From: Mixophyes australis | Taxonomy: Eukaryota > Chordata > Amphibia > Anura > Limnodynastidae | DNA length: 64,000 nucleotides | Assembly: GCA_036250195.1 (NCBI GenBank) | Contig: JAVHZZ010000004.1 | Location: 253,114,728-253,178,727, forward strand | Direction of reading: 5' to 3' | Part shown: positions 10,556-20,844 of the stretch, in pieces | How positions within the stretch are numbered: position 1 is the stretch's first letter | Layout: every line of letters starts with the position of its first letter | The notes under the pieces: model-generated | The model's database searches: none | Told to the model about the DNA's origin: nothing | The model's input: only the letters and a program-made list of their open reading frames with translations | Program-made: the position numbers and the translations under genes

Positions 10556-11469
10556 GATTTCTTAGGGCAAGAACTGAGCATATGTGTGGAATCAGCACAA
10601 TAGATACAAAGTCTATTCTTCACTCTTCGTTTCCTCTCTTCTAAAGATAATTTGGAACGTCCTATCTCCATGGGAATCACGGAAGGTGAAGCTGGACGAA
10701 ACTGAGGGGTTGAGCGAAGAGGTGCTTTAACTGAAGTTGTTTTCTCAGATTCTCTTTCACGAAACCTCATGTCTACACGATGGCAAAGAGAGATCAAATC
10801 TTCTAGTGACGAAGGAAGCTCTTGGGTAGTCAGTGCATCTTTAATTTTATCGGAGAGCCCCTGCCAGAAGGCGGCAATTAATGCTTCAGTGTTCCACTGA
10901 AGTTCAGAGGCTAATATCCTAAATTGAATGACGTACTGGCCTACTGTATGAGAACCTTGACGTAAACGAAGAATGCTGGAAGCAGCGGAGGTCACACGAC
11001 CTGGTTCATCGAACACACTTCGGAACATAGAAATGAATTTGGCACTATCTTGTAATACAGGATCGTTTCTCTCCCACAGAGGGGAGGCCCAAGCCAGAGC
11101 TTGTCCAGAAAACAATGAGATAAGATAGGCCACTCTGGAACGGTGGGTAGAAAAATTTTGAGGTTGGAGCTCAAAATGAACTGAGCATTGGTTAAGAAAA
11201 CCCCTACAAGTTTTGGGGTCTCCATCGTACTTTGACGGAGTAGGCAGGTGAAGCGTGGGAGCTGTAGACACCTGGGATGGCACTGGGGAAACGGAGGAAA
11301 GCACAGGAGCTTCAACATTAGCTGTAACAGGCTGTCCAGATGGTCCTTGGGAGGCTAACGACTGGTAGCATTGAAGTAACAGCTGTTGGCGAGCATCCTG
11401 TTGCTCCTCACGGGTGACCAGATGCTGCAGCATCTCTTTGGCTGTAGGTTCCGTATCTGGGTCTGTCAT
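10537..11469 (-). CDS. gag: Element A Gag
   Basis: 310 residues. It has a Gln-rich N-terminal segment, a capsid-like core (about 80-240) with the PSKYDGDPKTCRGFLNQC and GQALAWASPLW signatures of sushi/PEG10-type Gag, a basic linker, and one C-terminal CCHC zinc knuckle (C288, C291, H296, C301) for genomic RNA binding. The ATG is the first possible start, 1 nt after the PBS and 14 nt inside the LTR boundary, and fits the conserved layout in element B. Gag assembles virus-like particles in the cytoplasm. It ends just past the slippery site, where a fraction of ribosomes would shift into pol. Confidence 0.95.
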   Translation of the reverse strand: MTDPDTEPTAKEMLQHLVTREEQQDARQQLLLQCYQSLASQGPSGQPVTANVEAPVLSSVSPVPSQVSTAPTLHLPTPSKYDGDPKTCRGFLNQCSVHFELQPQNFSTHRSRVAYLISLFSGQALAWASPLWERNDPVLQDSAKFISMFRSVFDEPGRVTSAASSILRLRQGSHTVGQYVIQFRILASELQWNTEALIAAFWQGLSDKIKDALTTQELPSSLEDLISLCHRVDMRFRERESEKTTSVKAPLRSTPQFRPASPSVIPMEIGRSKLSLEERKRRVKNRLCIYCADSTHMLSSCPKKSGNARP

Positions 11470-11470
11470 G

Positions 11471-11480
11471 GCCTGATCTT
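11471..11480 (-). promoter_or_regulatory. Element A primer-binding site (self-priming type)
   Basis: Sense AAGATCAGGC lies 2 nt (GT) inside the 5' LTR boundary. It is the exact complement of GCCTGATCTT on the sense strand of the LTR (13147-13138), which sits where transcription should start, 31 nt after the TATA box. This matches Tf1/sushi-type self-priming, in which the mRNA 5' end folds back as primer, rather than tRNA priming. Element B shows the same geometry with a different sequence. Confidence 0.8.
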
Positions 11481-11699
11481 ACTGTCACGGGCACTAGGAG
11501 TCTTTACCCAGGGATCACCAGGTGATGGGCTTACCAGAGCAGTATAGATGGTAATATGGTACTCTGGTAGCAGGGTGATCACGGAACAGGAAATAGCAGA
11601 TGATAGAGATGCTCAGGAAAGTCTATGACTAGCAGCACTGGTAATATGGATATAGTAATACACGAGGAACTGTATGGACAAAGGACACGTGAGGGTAGT

Positions 11700-11959
11700 C
11701 AGTGGTCTGCGGTAGCAAGTTGTACCACTGCTATAGTGAGGAGGAATGTCCAACAGAAACGAGGAGGTGATGAGAGTCAGCAGTCTGCGGATAGCAAGTT
11801 GTACTGCTGTCTGAGTGAAGGAATGGAATCCAAGTGGAGGTATCCGGGGAGTCAGTGGTCTGCGTTAGCAAGTTGTACCACTGCTATGTGAGAGGATACT
11901 GGAACAGGTGACACAGGAAACAGGGATCAGTGGTCTGCCTCTAGCAAGTTGTACCACTG
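11700..11959 (-). repeat. Array of four LTR hairpin units (5' LTR copy)
   Basis: Same array as in the other LTR. Unit 2 (11778-11809) has arms CAGCAGT/ACTGCTG, against CAGCGGT/ACCGCTG at the allelic position in the 3' LTR. One base pair has been swapped for another, on both arms. The loop core is unchanged. Confidence 0.8.
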
Positions 11960-13137
11960 AATATATATGTGAGGAGGAGCACGGGGAGAGACTGCAATAC
12001 AGAGGATACACGGGCACCTTAAACTTGATCCACAATAACATGCACAATATAGTAATGACTGAACAGCACTGCAATAATAGAAAGTCACTGAAACTATCCG
12101 GGCAAAAGATAACACAGTCAATGATGGTAATAGTCCCAGCGGATAGTAAACTCCAGAGGAGAACAAACTCAGTCCAGCAAGATATGCAATACACCAGCAC
12201 AGTCAATGAGAAGTATGCATACCGTGATTCAGGAGCAGGCTGTCAGACAGGAGTGCAGAGATACCTGAACGGCTGGAGGCCGGCAGGATGCGAAGTCCCT
12301 GAAGGGTGAAGCGGTAATCAAGTAGGTGCAGCGCACAGGTAGGTAGACCAGCATTGGAACAAATACTCAGGAAGCAGTAGTATGTAGAACTGGACTCCTG
12401 GAGGACCCTGAAGAGTAGCGATGGTCTAGACGAGATGAAAGCAGTGAGGCGCAGATCCGATGCAGACTGGCGAGTAGAGACCAGCAGGAACACTGAGAAG
12501 CACGGAGAGCGGATCAGCTGTTGTAGACACGAGTAAAACTGAGGAGTAGCAGTCAGCAGGACTCTGCAAGTACACGGAGGTAGCGGATAGCAACCAGCAG
12601 GTGCAGCCACGATGAAACACGGGAGAGCAGAGCTGAGCTGGAACTGTTGAGCACGGAGAGCAGCGGATAGAAATCAGTTGTAGCAGTCTCGAGGAAACAC
12701 GGGAGAGATGAGATGAGCTGAAGACTGAAGCGCACGGAGGCAGCAGATAGGAGTCAGCCAAACAGTCACGATGAAACACAGGCGAGTTGAAGTAGATTGA
12801 AGACTGTAGTGCACGGAGGCAGCGGATAGGAATCAGCTAACAGTCACGATGAAACACAGCAGAGTTGAAGTGGTTTGAAGACTGTAGTGCACGGAGGCAG
12901 CGATAGGAATCAGCTAACAGTCACGATGAAACACAGCAGAGTTGAAGTGGTTTGAAGACTGTAGTGCACGGAGGCAGCGGATAGGAATCAGCTAACAGTC
13001 ACGATGAAACACAGGAGGGTTGAAGTGGTCTGGAAACCACAGGAGTAGAAGTGGTCTGGAAACCACAGGAATCAGCAGAGCTGAATACACGAGGAAACAC
13101 AGGAACACCTTCAGAGGCTCATGGGGAATGAGACTCC

Positions 13138-13252
13138 AAGATCAGGCAACGTGGTATTGACCACAGGTGCTTAATATAGGGAGTGTTGCCTGATCTGCCA
13201 ATTAAGTTAAAGGAACAGGTACTGAAGGGTTTGAAAGGGCTGCGCATGCGCA
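13138..13252 (-). promoter_or_regulatory. Element A core promoter (NRF1-like site, TATA, start)
   Basis: On the sense strand: TGCGCATGCGCA (13252-13241), a perfect palindrome matching the NRF1 consensus; a TATA box TATATTAA (13178-13171); and the inferred start at about 13147, where the PBS-complementary GCCTGATCTT begins. A perfect 12-bp inverted repeat (13139-13150 with 13185-13196, AGATCAGGCAAC type) brackets the TATA box. Start site and factor use are inferred. Confidence 0.65.
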
Positions 13253-13329
13253 GACCCTCAGGATGGAGGACGGCCACGGTTCCTAAATATACGGGAAGAA
13301 GCACTCACAGTCCGGTGAGTGACAGTGAG

Positions 13330-14589
13330 TAGTAGTGGTATCCTGCAAAAAGATTTGTGTGATCTCTTGTGATCACACAAGAACTATTGTGATTGATAAT
13401 CTCCACTGTGAATCACATGATACAGTTATCTATGAAAATAGAGAGAATGTTATTCTTTTAACATAAAATTAACCCAAAAATCTGAGATAGATGTTCTAAA
13501 TTTGCTATTGTCTTATACAATGCACCACACCAACTGATGTCCTTGTGTCTATTCTAAAAAACATAAGAATTATTTTTGCGTTCATTAAAGAATGTAACCT
13601 GCTATACTTACTTTTGAAAAGCAATTATACCATAAAAAGTCTCCCATATGCAGAGCCCCATTTAAAGAGATAATGGTTACACCTCCACTAGTTCACTTTC
13701 AACTGTTGCAGGCTGTAAATACATGGCTAGTTGTAGGGAATTACATGCATGAAAGGCTGTCATATTTTTACTTCATCCATATTTGGGGCTCAAGCGCTGT
13801 ACTTTTGTTTGGTGATTTCTGGTTGAGGGTAATGCAAAGTTATCCCTCAAACAATTTGCTGAGATGAAGTTAAACATTTTTGTTGGTTCATTTTCCTTTC
13901 TAATGAATAATCAGTGTCCATTGTGAATTTGTTTTTACTATCTCGGCTAAACCACTGAAAGTTCTGACCAGCAGAAGAGTCCCCACTACATTTACTGGAT
14001 CCAAAAGTGTGAAACTGCTGTGAACACCTTAAAGTACATATCCTGTGATCTGTATACACCCAACATTTAGGAATCCAAATGTCTTACCAGCAGATATGGA
14101 TGCTAGCTTTAAATTACAGTGTGAACAGGTTTTGTTTATTAACAAAACCTGCAAAAGAGGAGAGGCAGGAGAGGCCCTGCAAAATGGGACTCTGGAAAAC
14201 CTGTAGATATATAAAGAAAATGGAAGTTGCTCTGATCAATTAGATTGATTCAACATTTTCAATCACTCCAGTATACATCAAATCCATACAGGGCTGGTCC
14301 AGCATACAGGCACACATACCTTAGCGTCCCACACCAAGACTGTTCCTGGCAACAAGAGACAGACCCGGTCAGCTTTGCGGCTGCCAAATAATTCATACCT
14401 CAACATATATGTAGCACACCTACAATAGTGTGTATAAACGTTCACATGCCCGTGGATATACTGGGGCTCAACTGAAGACCTATACATTAGAACCCAATAC
14501 ATCAGGTCTGTGCTGTGAATTCAGTCACCTCTGTGCCCCTGCCATTAATTTCCATCTGCCTGTACACCTATATACTTGACTGTTAGTTT
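13330..14589. other. Unannotated flank right of element A
   Basis: AT-rich sequence with no gene or recognisable family. Its left edge is the GTGAG target duplicate of element A. No exon-like ORF or structured RNA is apparent. Confidence 0.5.
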
Positions 14590-15565
14590 CCAGAAACAAA
14601 GCAGAAGAAATTAAATGGATCGATAATACACAGTATCGAGGTATGAGTTTCGAGAAGTCATAATATACTGATAACAGTACAGAAAGATGGAGTCCTTGAA
14701 AAAGGTAGAGTTTTACACATGGGATAATAGTGATGACCCCACACAGGAACAGAGATGCACAAGTCCACACAGGAGCTGAATAGCAATTCCCCACAAGAAT
14801 AAACCCACAAGAGTAAACCCACAAGGTCCCTTGGCAGAGTATCACTCCCTAGCCAAAGTCAGTGACTAACATGAAGATCTGGCTTGGGTAACCTCCTTTT
14901 AAACATACCAAATTCACATGGTGATGGTGACTACTCAGGGGAGTGGCGCAGGGTCCTGGTTGGTGGGGTCTCTATCGTGTCCTTTCCTCCTACCCCCCTT
15001 TATGTCCTTCTCTTGAGGATCCCATGCCGAGTCAGGCTCAGAGATGTCTCTTAAAGTCCAGAGGAGAACAATGAGAAGCAAACAGCGGGAACAATGACAG
15101 GGTAATTGGTTCAAGTCCTGATAATTTTATGCTTTATTAGTAAGATGTTGCCTTTCCCTCAGGGGTACCTCTTGAGTGGCAGGTTATGAATCACCCAATA
15201 TAAACTCCATAGCAACTGGGCAGTCCTTGGGAACGAAAGTAAACTAAAAAGTAATGGACCTGTGTCAGCCTACTGGGGGTGTCCTTTCATTACACAGTGT
15301 TATAAAAGTGACAGCCTCTATTACCATTGCTGTTTTTTGTTTGGTGGCCATAAGAGCACTGCATTAGTTTATCTTTGAGTTCAAGTTCATATGCTTTTAA
15401 TTTAATCTTGACCATGACTGACATCTGGCTTTTAAAGACATATGATGCACAACTCAGTTCAACTGTAGTGAGTTTGGGTGGTGTCAAATGAGCAGACAGT
15501 CAAGAGTACAGTGAATTTGAGTTTTAAGAGGAAGGCTCTACAATTCATTTAATTCAGGACAGAGG
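14590..15565 (+). repeat. 976-bp duplicated block, copy 2
   Basis: Same length as 2497-3472 and about 99 percent identical. It stops at GACAGAGG, before the G run and the LTR-like sequence that follow copy 1, and is joined instead to sequence that recurs at the head of the LINE fragment. The flanks of the two copies differ on both sides, so this is not a simple tandem duplication of the locus. Confidence 0.75.
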
Positions 15566-15956
15566 AAATAGCAGATCTGTTGCTGGCTATAGCAGTGTGC
15601 TGGGGGTATTTGTCTGTGTTTGTTCCTTTTAGGATAACCCCACCCTTTCATGCACCTGTTATAGCCTATAAATTGATTTGAGCAACTACCATTTTCTTTA
15701 TTTGTCTGAGAGGCATGTTGGTGTCAGTAGCTGAGGGGGAGTGCTGGCATTTGATTGCTATTTGGAGGCTTCTGGGGTGCCTCTTTGGTAAGTTAGCTCT
15801 CAATTTAAAAACACATATGTATGGCCCAAATATATGGGACTCTCATTGTTTAGAGTAGGACCACCCTATTAGCAAAATCACTGTGGAGTGGTGGGTGGCT
15901 TCAACATACAATTGCAAATGTGTGCAACTAAGACTTTTGCATTTTTATCTACAGTA
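15566..15956 (+). repeat. Segment bounded by a 57-bp direct repeat
   Basis: The first about 57 bp (starting AAATAGCAGATCTGTTGCTG) recur exactly at about 15957-16013, so the about 390 bp in between is bracketed by a direct repeat. The second copy runs into LINE ORF1-like sequence. Possibly a LINE 5' UTR fragment. The unique part has no coding potential. Confidence 0.5.
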
Positions 15957-16766
15957 GAAATAGCAGATCTGTTGCTGGCTATAGCAGTGTGCTGGGGGTA
16001 TTTGTCTGTGTTTAAACCTGTAGATATGCCACAATGTTCTGATCTCAGACAGTTCCTAAAGATCTCCACACCTTCTCCTGCCTTAGTTGTTCACCTGTGG
16101 CCTCCTCCCTATGCTCTCCAGCTTCTGATATTTCCTCTTTAGCCGACATGGTGACCTCTGACCCGACCTCTCAAACTGGCCAAGATCTCAGTGCTATACT
16201 GAAACTTATTAAGTCGTTTCCCACAAAAGAGGAACTTCCAACAAAGAAAGACTTCCTAGTTTTGGAGATTAGACTCCATGAGACTATTTGAAAGGAAGTG
16301 GCTCATCTTCAATCGGACTTTGCACAACTAGCCTCTAGGTTGTCGATAGTTGAAGCCCATCTGGGCTCTTTTATGAAAAAGAAAAGGAAGCTCTTAAAAA
16401 TCAGCTCCTCAATAAAATCATAGACTTAGAATCCAGACATAAGACCACACTTGCCTCCGAGGTACTGGTAGAGCTTACTGATGCCAAAACAGCCCTAAAT
16501 AAGCTCCTATACAACAGAATAAAATTAGATTATCGTAAATGCGTAACCTATACTTTAGATGGGGAAACAAACCCGGATCCATTCTAGCGTAGCCGTAAGG
16601 TCCCAAAGAGCCAAATCTTTCATTGCAGTAATTAAAAATGATAAAAGCTCTGATGGCCAGCTCACGTCTGACATAGCAGCAACATTCCACTCTTACTACT
16701 CCCGTCTATACAACATCTCAGGTAAAGCCCCTTGGGCGGAATTAAGTTTGAAAAGTTTAAATTAAT
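15957..16766 (+). pseudogene. Rearranged L1/Tx1-type LINE fragment
   Basis: Two LINE pieces are joined. From about 16149 an ORF1-like start (MVTSDPTSQTGQDLSAILK...) runs into heptad-rich, coiled-coil-like sequence with an in-frame stop near 16290 and frame breaks. From about 16470 the frames match the region between endonuclease and reverse transcriptase of L1/Tx1 ORF2 (residues such as RSQRAKSFIAVIKND, then TFHSYYSRLYN). No endonuclease or RT catalytic motifs remain, so most of the element is deleted. Non-functional. Confidence 0.7.
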
Positions 16767-17194
16767 GATTAGGCAGAACTTTGCAGTAACATTTTTATTA
16801 ATTCTACCATGAGCAGTTTCTAAATTTGCAAATGTAGGCACATACCACTTTTATGAAAAGTTGGTATGAACCTTAAAATGTGCTTGGTGTAAAATTATGT
16901 TCATATGCAGGACCTGATTAAGGGTTCAAGCTTCTCAAAGCTAATATTCTTGTAGCGTCCCCTCGCTATAAGGAAACTTGTCCTTAAATGAAAATCCTTC
17001 ACCCCTCTCAATGATTTTGTTCCTCCACTTGGCTTTTTAAAATGATCATGACAAGCTTTATCCCTCATTTAATTTTCATTAAAATGAGAACTGTATAACA
17101 GAACGGAGGCATGAACGAGTGCTACTGAGGATGTAAAGGTGGAGGAAGAGGGAGCTGTCACATCTGTGCCTGTTGCCATCCTTGATTCTTCTAC
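16767..17194. other. Unannotated spacer
   Basis: No gene or recognisable repeat seen between the LINE fragment and the gypsy-type LTR piece. Confidence 0.5.
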
Positions 17195-17726
17195 TGTAAC
17201 GGATTACCTGGATCTGATATTAATCTTGATTAGCGCTATTTTACTAGAGGTGCGGAGTCTAATGAACTCCCCGATGTTCACCAAGAACCGCCGCAAGGCG
17301 GGATGGGCTTAGCTGCCGGGAGTCGCAGGTCGCGGTCCTCAGGCTCGCCTCAAGATAGTATAGCGGGAGGAGCAGCAAGTAGAGAGAGCATAGTCAGACA
17401 GCCGGGACTGGTACACAAGGGAGTAATGAGGTACAGAACCAACGAGCAAGCTCAGTGGGAAGAATATCCAGGTTCGGTACACGGGCTGGTGACAAAGGTA
17501 CAGGGCAGAGGCGAAGAAACGTCAGACAGGCCAGGTCAGGGTCACCAGAAATCAAAGAGGATTCAGCAAGCCGAGTCAGTACACAGGGGCAGGAAATCCA
17601 GAATAGTAATACAGGCAGGTACTGGTACACAGGGGTTCACACACAGGAGCTGCAAGCTCAGAGATCCATGGAGAGAACAGGAGCCAGAAAGCAGGTAAGT
17701 TGCTCTGACACTCACCAGCAGAATTT
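17195..17726 (-). repeat. Gypsy-type LTR fragment D, left piece
   Basis: It begins TGTAACGG. The stretch GGTGCGGAGTCTAATGAACT...TTCACCAAGAACCGCCGCAAGG...GGTCGCGGTCCT (spaced as in the element B LTR) shows it is a cousin of that LTR in the same orientation. The part from about 17395 recurs at 19153-19475. Frames of about 80-130 aa inside are not genes. Confidence 0.65.
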
Positions 17727-19108
17727 CTAGAAAAGGGAAAAATATCCTTTGATATGGCGCCTGTAAATAATAAATAAAAACAAACAAGAATGGGCTAATG
17801 GTCAAGCAGCTGCAATACAAAAGGTGGTTGCAAACCCCCTATATACAATGCAGTAAACTAAAACAAACTGCAGCGCTAAAGACCCAACCAGCTAATGAAA
17901 AAGAAATAAATGTATTAGTCACGAATCACCATATAAAATGTAACATTTATTAATGTCATCACACCATAATAAAAACAAAAAACACACATAGAAATGACCC
18001 TATAAACAAATTCAATACAATATCAAAAAATGATTGCAATACACTCAGATTGGATATATAACTGTACATATACACACACACCGAGCTCTTAGCGCTGATG
18101 GAGCTCAGAAGAAATGTGTCCATTTGTATTGACAAAAATCATATGATTGGCCAGTCAAAATAAAATGTAAAAGTAAAATATAAATATAACTGAGTCACTG
18201 GAAAAAAATGTGTAGAATAAAGATCCGATCATAACCGCAATATCCTCAATATAATATAGCAATCGTCCATGTCCACATCAATGACTATAGATGATGGAAT
18301 TGAAATTCATTTGTTCTCCTTTGTATATAGCAATATTAGAGGTGTATAATTATGCTCATATCATAAAGCTGCAATATCCTCAGTATATAATTGCAATCAG
18401 CCGTATTCACGTTAGTGGTAATAAATCTTGAACTGAAAATCAGTCTGTTCTCCTTAATGGTAGATATAACAATATAAGAGGTGTAGTGTGCTCACATCGT
18501 GTATCTCCCAAAGGATATTACCTATGTCAGTTGGCTGTATAGATGTCTTCAATTTATTCCAGTCTTGAGACGCCTCGGTCTCTTAATGATAAGACACTCT
18601 TACTGTGTGATGTACAAAGAAATGTATGCAGATGCCAGTAACCGTATCCTAATATAGATGGTATATCACTTAACCGGCTTCTGTGGCCGTGCTGCCGCTA
18701 AGATAATGATTTATACAGAACTGACAAGTTCTTTGTTGTAAAGAAGGAGCAACTACTAAATCTGATTCCAGATACCACAATAAAGCAACTCGTGCGGCTG
18801 TTGATGAGAATAAAAAACTCCAGGGGGTAAATGTATCAATATGCGGGTTCTTCAACACCCGCGTGTTCAGCCTCTTCCGCGATTAAATTTCAAGCGGCGC
18901 TGCATTGTAAAGGGAAGTTAACCCTTTACAATGCAGCGCCGCTTGAAATTTAATCGCGGAAGAGGCTGAACACATGGGTGTTGAAGAACCCGCATATTGA
19001 TACATTTACCCCCAGCTGTTAGACGCACATGATGCAAGTCCCGCAGGTAGAACCAGTGATGATGAATCTGTCAAAAATATAAGCCAACTTCTATGTTGTT
19101 CTTGTAAG
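17727..19108. repeat. Interspersed repeat block between LTR pieces
   Basis: AT-rich noncoding sequence. A block of about 135 bp (GCAATATCCTCA... TTCTCCTT...ATTAGAGGTGTA) occurs twice in tandem at about 18236-18370 and 18370-18505 with substantial divergence. A palindromic MITE sits at 18823-19013 and a hammerhead-like motif follows at 19109. I do not recognise the family. Confidence 0.5.
18823..19013. mobile_element. Palindromic MITE (GGGGGTAAATG ends)
   Basis: A 191-bp near-perfect foldback with two arms of about 91 bp, starting GGGGGTAAATGTATCAATAT and meeting at GTAAAGGG/CCCTTTAC with a short spacer near 18917. Only a few mismatches separate the arms, so it is young or gene-converted. It has no coding capacity. 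The target duplication is not clear. Confidence 0.85.
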
Positions 19109-19150
19109 ATCCCTTACGTGTTTCATTACACAAGTAACTTCATCAGAGGG
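19109..19150 (-). ncRNA. Hammerhead-ribozyme-like motif
   Basis: On the minus strand: stem I TCCCT (19150-19146), core CTGATGA (19145-19139), a stem II of TTAC/GTAA with loop TTGT, core GAAA (19123-19120), a very short stem III containing ACGT, the cleavage triplet GTA, and the stem I partner AGGGA (19113-19109). All invariant core positions are present. Stem II is imperfect and stem III would probably need dimerisation, as in retroelement-borne amphibian hammerheads. Activity is inferred only. Confidence 0.4.
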
Positions 19151-19152
19151 AA

Positions 19153-19622
19153 GAGGTCAGCCGGGAGTGGTACATAAGGGAGCAATGAGGTACAGAATCA
19201 ACGAGCAGGCACAGCAGTAAGAATATCCAGGTTCGGTACACGGGCTGGCGACAAAGATACAGGGCAGAGGCGAAGAAACGTTAGACAGGCCAGGTCACAG
19301 TCACCAGAAATCAAAGAAGAGTCAGCAAGCTGGGTCAGTACACAGGGGCAGGAGATCCAGAATAGTAATACAGGCAGGTACTGGTACACATGTGTTCACA
19401 CACAGGAGCTGGAAGCACAGAGATGCACGGAGAGAACAGGAGCCAGGAAGCAGGTAAGTTGCTCTGACACTCACCGAGTGTCAGAGTGACGATAAAATAC
19501 CAGCAGAGACTCAAAACCCCCGCCCCGAGTTGCGGTCATGTGACCGCCAAACCTGGAAGTGCGGCTTCCGACATAGATGGAGCGGCGGTGGAACGGAAGA
19601 GAGGTAAGTCCGAAACAATTAC
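19153..19622 (-). repeat. Gypsy-type LTR fragment D, right piece
   Basis: It repeats the 17395-17726 sequence at roughly 90 percent identity, then continues past CTGACACTCACCGAGTGTCAG (a hairpin) into a GC-rich end with GGAAGTGCGG and ATGGAGCGGCGG, ending near AATTACA. With the left piece it suggests two LTR copies around a lost or replaced interior. Confidence 0.6.
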
Positions 19623-20772
19623 ACACTTATGCTCAAGTACCAGCCCAAGGATGACTCATTGTCTTCAGCCTTAACCATGGGAATGCACCAAGACTAAAAG
19701 CTTAATACATTTTTATTTCATCTTTTCTTTTTATTTTGGATAGCAACTATTCTCTTACATTTTAAAATTATTTCTAGTTTATACTTCTCCCTGGCAGAAT
19801 TTTGTACCCTCCTCTACACCAATAGCCTCATGCCATACACTGCAGCTTAATAGCCTATTGGGTAATTATACCCTGTTTACATGTGAACATATAATATCAA
19901 TGTGGGCCCACATTTTTACGGTTCACAAGGGATAATGTTTTGTTTGACTTGCATGACTTTAGACTGGCAGAGAACCTTTGATATTGTTCTCATTGTTCTC
20001 ATTCTTATTCATATAACACAAAATACCCAATACCCAAGTCTGACATTCAGGCTGGTCGACATTAAAATCACCCTGCTCATGTGAATGCTCTTATTTTTTG
20101 AATATATTTTTTAACTATAAAGTGTAATTGATACAGTCAAATAAAAAAATAGCAATATGTCCTGAATATATAAAAGCCTGCACTTCCTGCTGCAGCCTAC
20201 ATAAATAAAATTGGTAACATAAACTGATCTCGCTTAAATGTCAGTGAGGTAACTGAACCATACACAAAACACTGAAGCTGTAGTTATATGAATTTAATTT
20301 GAAAATGTTGTCACATCTAAGACATTCTGATATGAGCTATGACATTACAGTGATAATACTTGGCAAGTGTAATAATATACTTTTCAAGATGTTGAAGAAT
20401 GCCAGCGAAACTATACTTTTTCTACTGCATGATTTTCCCTGTCTAATAGTAAAAAACTACACCTAGCCAGTTATAATGGTTAGAAACATCAAAGTCATCC
20501 TATTCCTGATAAGAATAAAGGAGCATTAAACAATGAAACAAGAAACATTGCACAACTGTTAACACAAAACAGTTGGCTACATATACAAAGGAAAACCTTA
20601 TCAGAATGTGAAACGGAATAAAATCTATGTATATTATCAACTTCATTTGCTTGCCTACTCTACCCAGTGTATGATAAATTTTATATACAGTACTTTTGTA
20701 CAATTCCCTGCAGGCAGCTTTACTGTATGCTAAAGGTTCTTCTTCTTCCTCCTCTTTATACTCCCCCTTCTT
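19623..20772. other. Unannotated AT-rich DNA
   Basis: No gene or repeat family recognised. The ORFs of 60-67 aa have no protein-like features. Confidence 0.5.
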
Positions 20773-20803
20773 CTATTATTATTATTATTATTATTATTAT
20801 TAT
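20773..20803. repeat. (ATT)n microsatellite
   Basis: About ten ATT trinucleotides in a row. Confidence 0.95.
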
Positions 20804-20844
20804 GTAAGATAAAATGTGCAAAACATTGTGAAGTGTAAAATGTG

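Larger units (their letters stand above)
5307..13324 (-). mobile_element. Ty3/gypsy chromovirus, element A (full length)
   Basis: A complete LTR retrotransposon of 8018 bp read on the minus strand: 5' LTR (right), PBS, gag, pol with protease-RT-RNase H-integrase-chromodomain, PPT, 3' LTR (left). It is flanked by the 5-bp target duplication GTGAG (5302-5306 and 13325-13329). The C-terminal chromodomain, single CCHC gag knuckle and -1 gag/pol shift place it in the sushi-like vertebrate chromoviruses, the lineage from which mammalian PEG10 and RTL1 derive. The LTRs differ by one 78-bp tandem unit and roughly 15 substitutions by eye (under 1 percent), so insertion was recent. Both ORFs are open; activity cannot be judged from sequence alone. 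Confidence 0.96.
11483..13324 (-). repeat. Element A 5' LTR (1842 bp)
   Basis: Sense start TGTCACTCACC at 13324, end GTGACA at 11483. Sense order: NRF1-like palindrome, TATA box, inferred start site, tandem 78-bp units (about 12735-13018), four hairpin units (11928-11959, 11853-11883, 11778-11809, 11700-11730), then the PBS. If the start site is right, the mRNA leader before gag is about 1.68 kb and carries the whole hairpin array. Confidence 0.95.
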
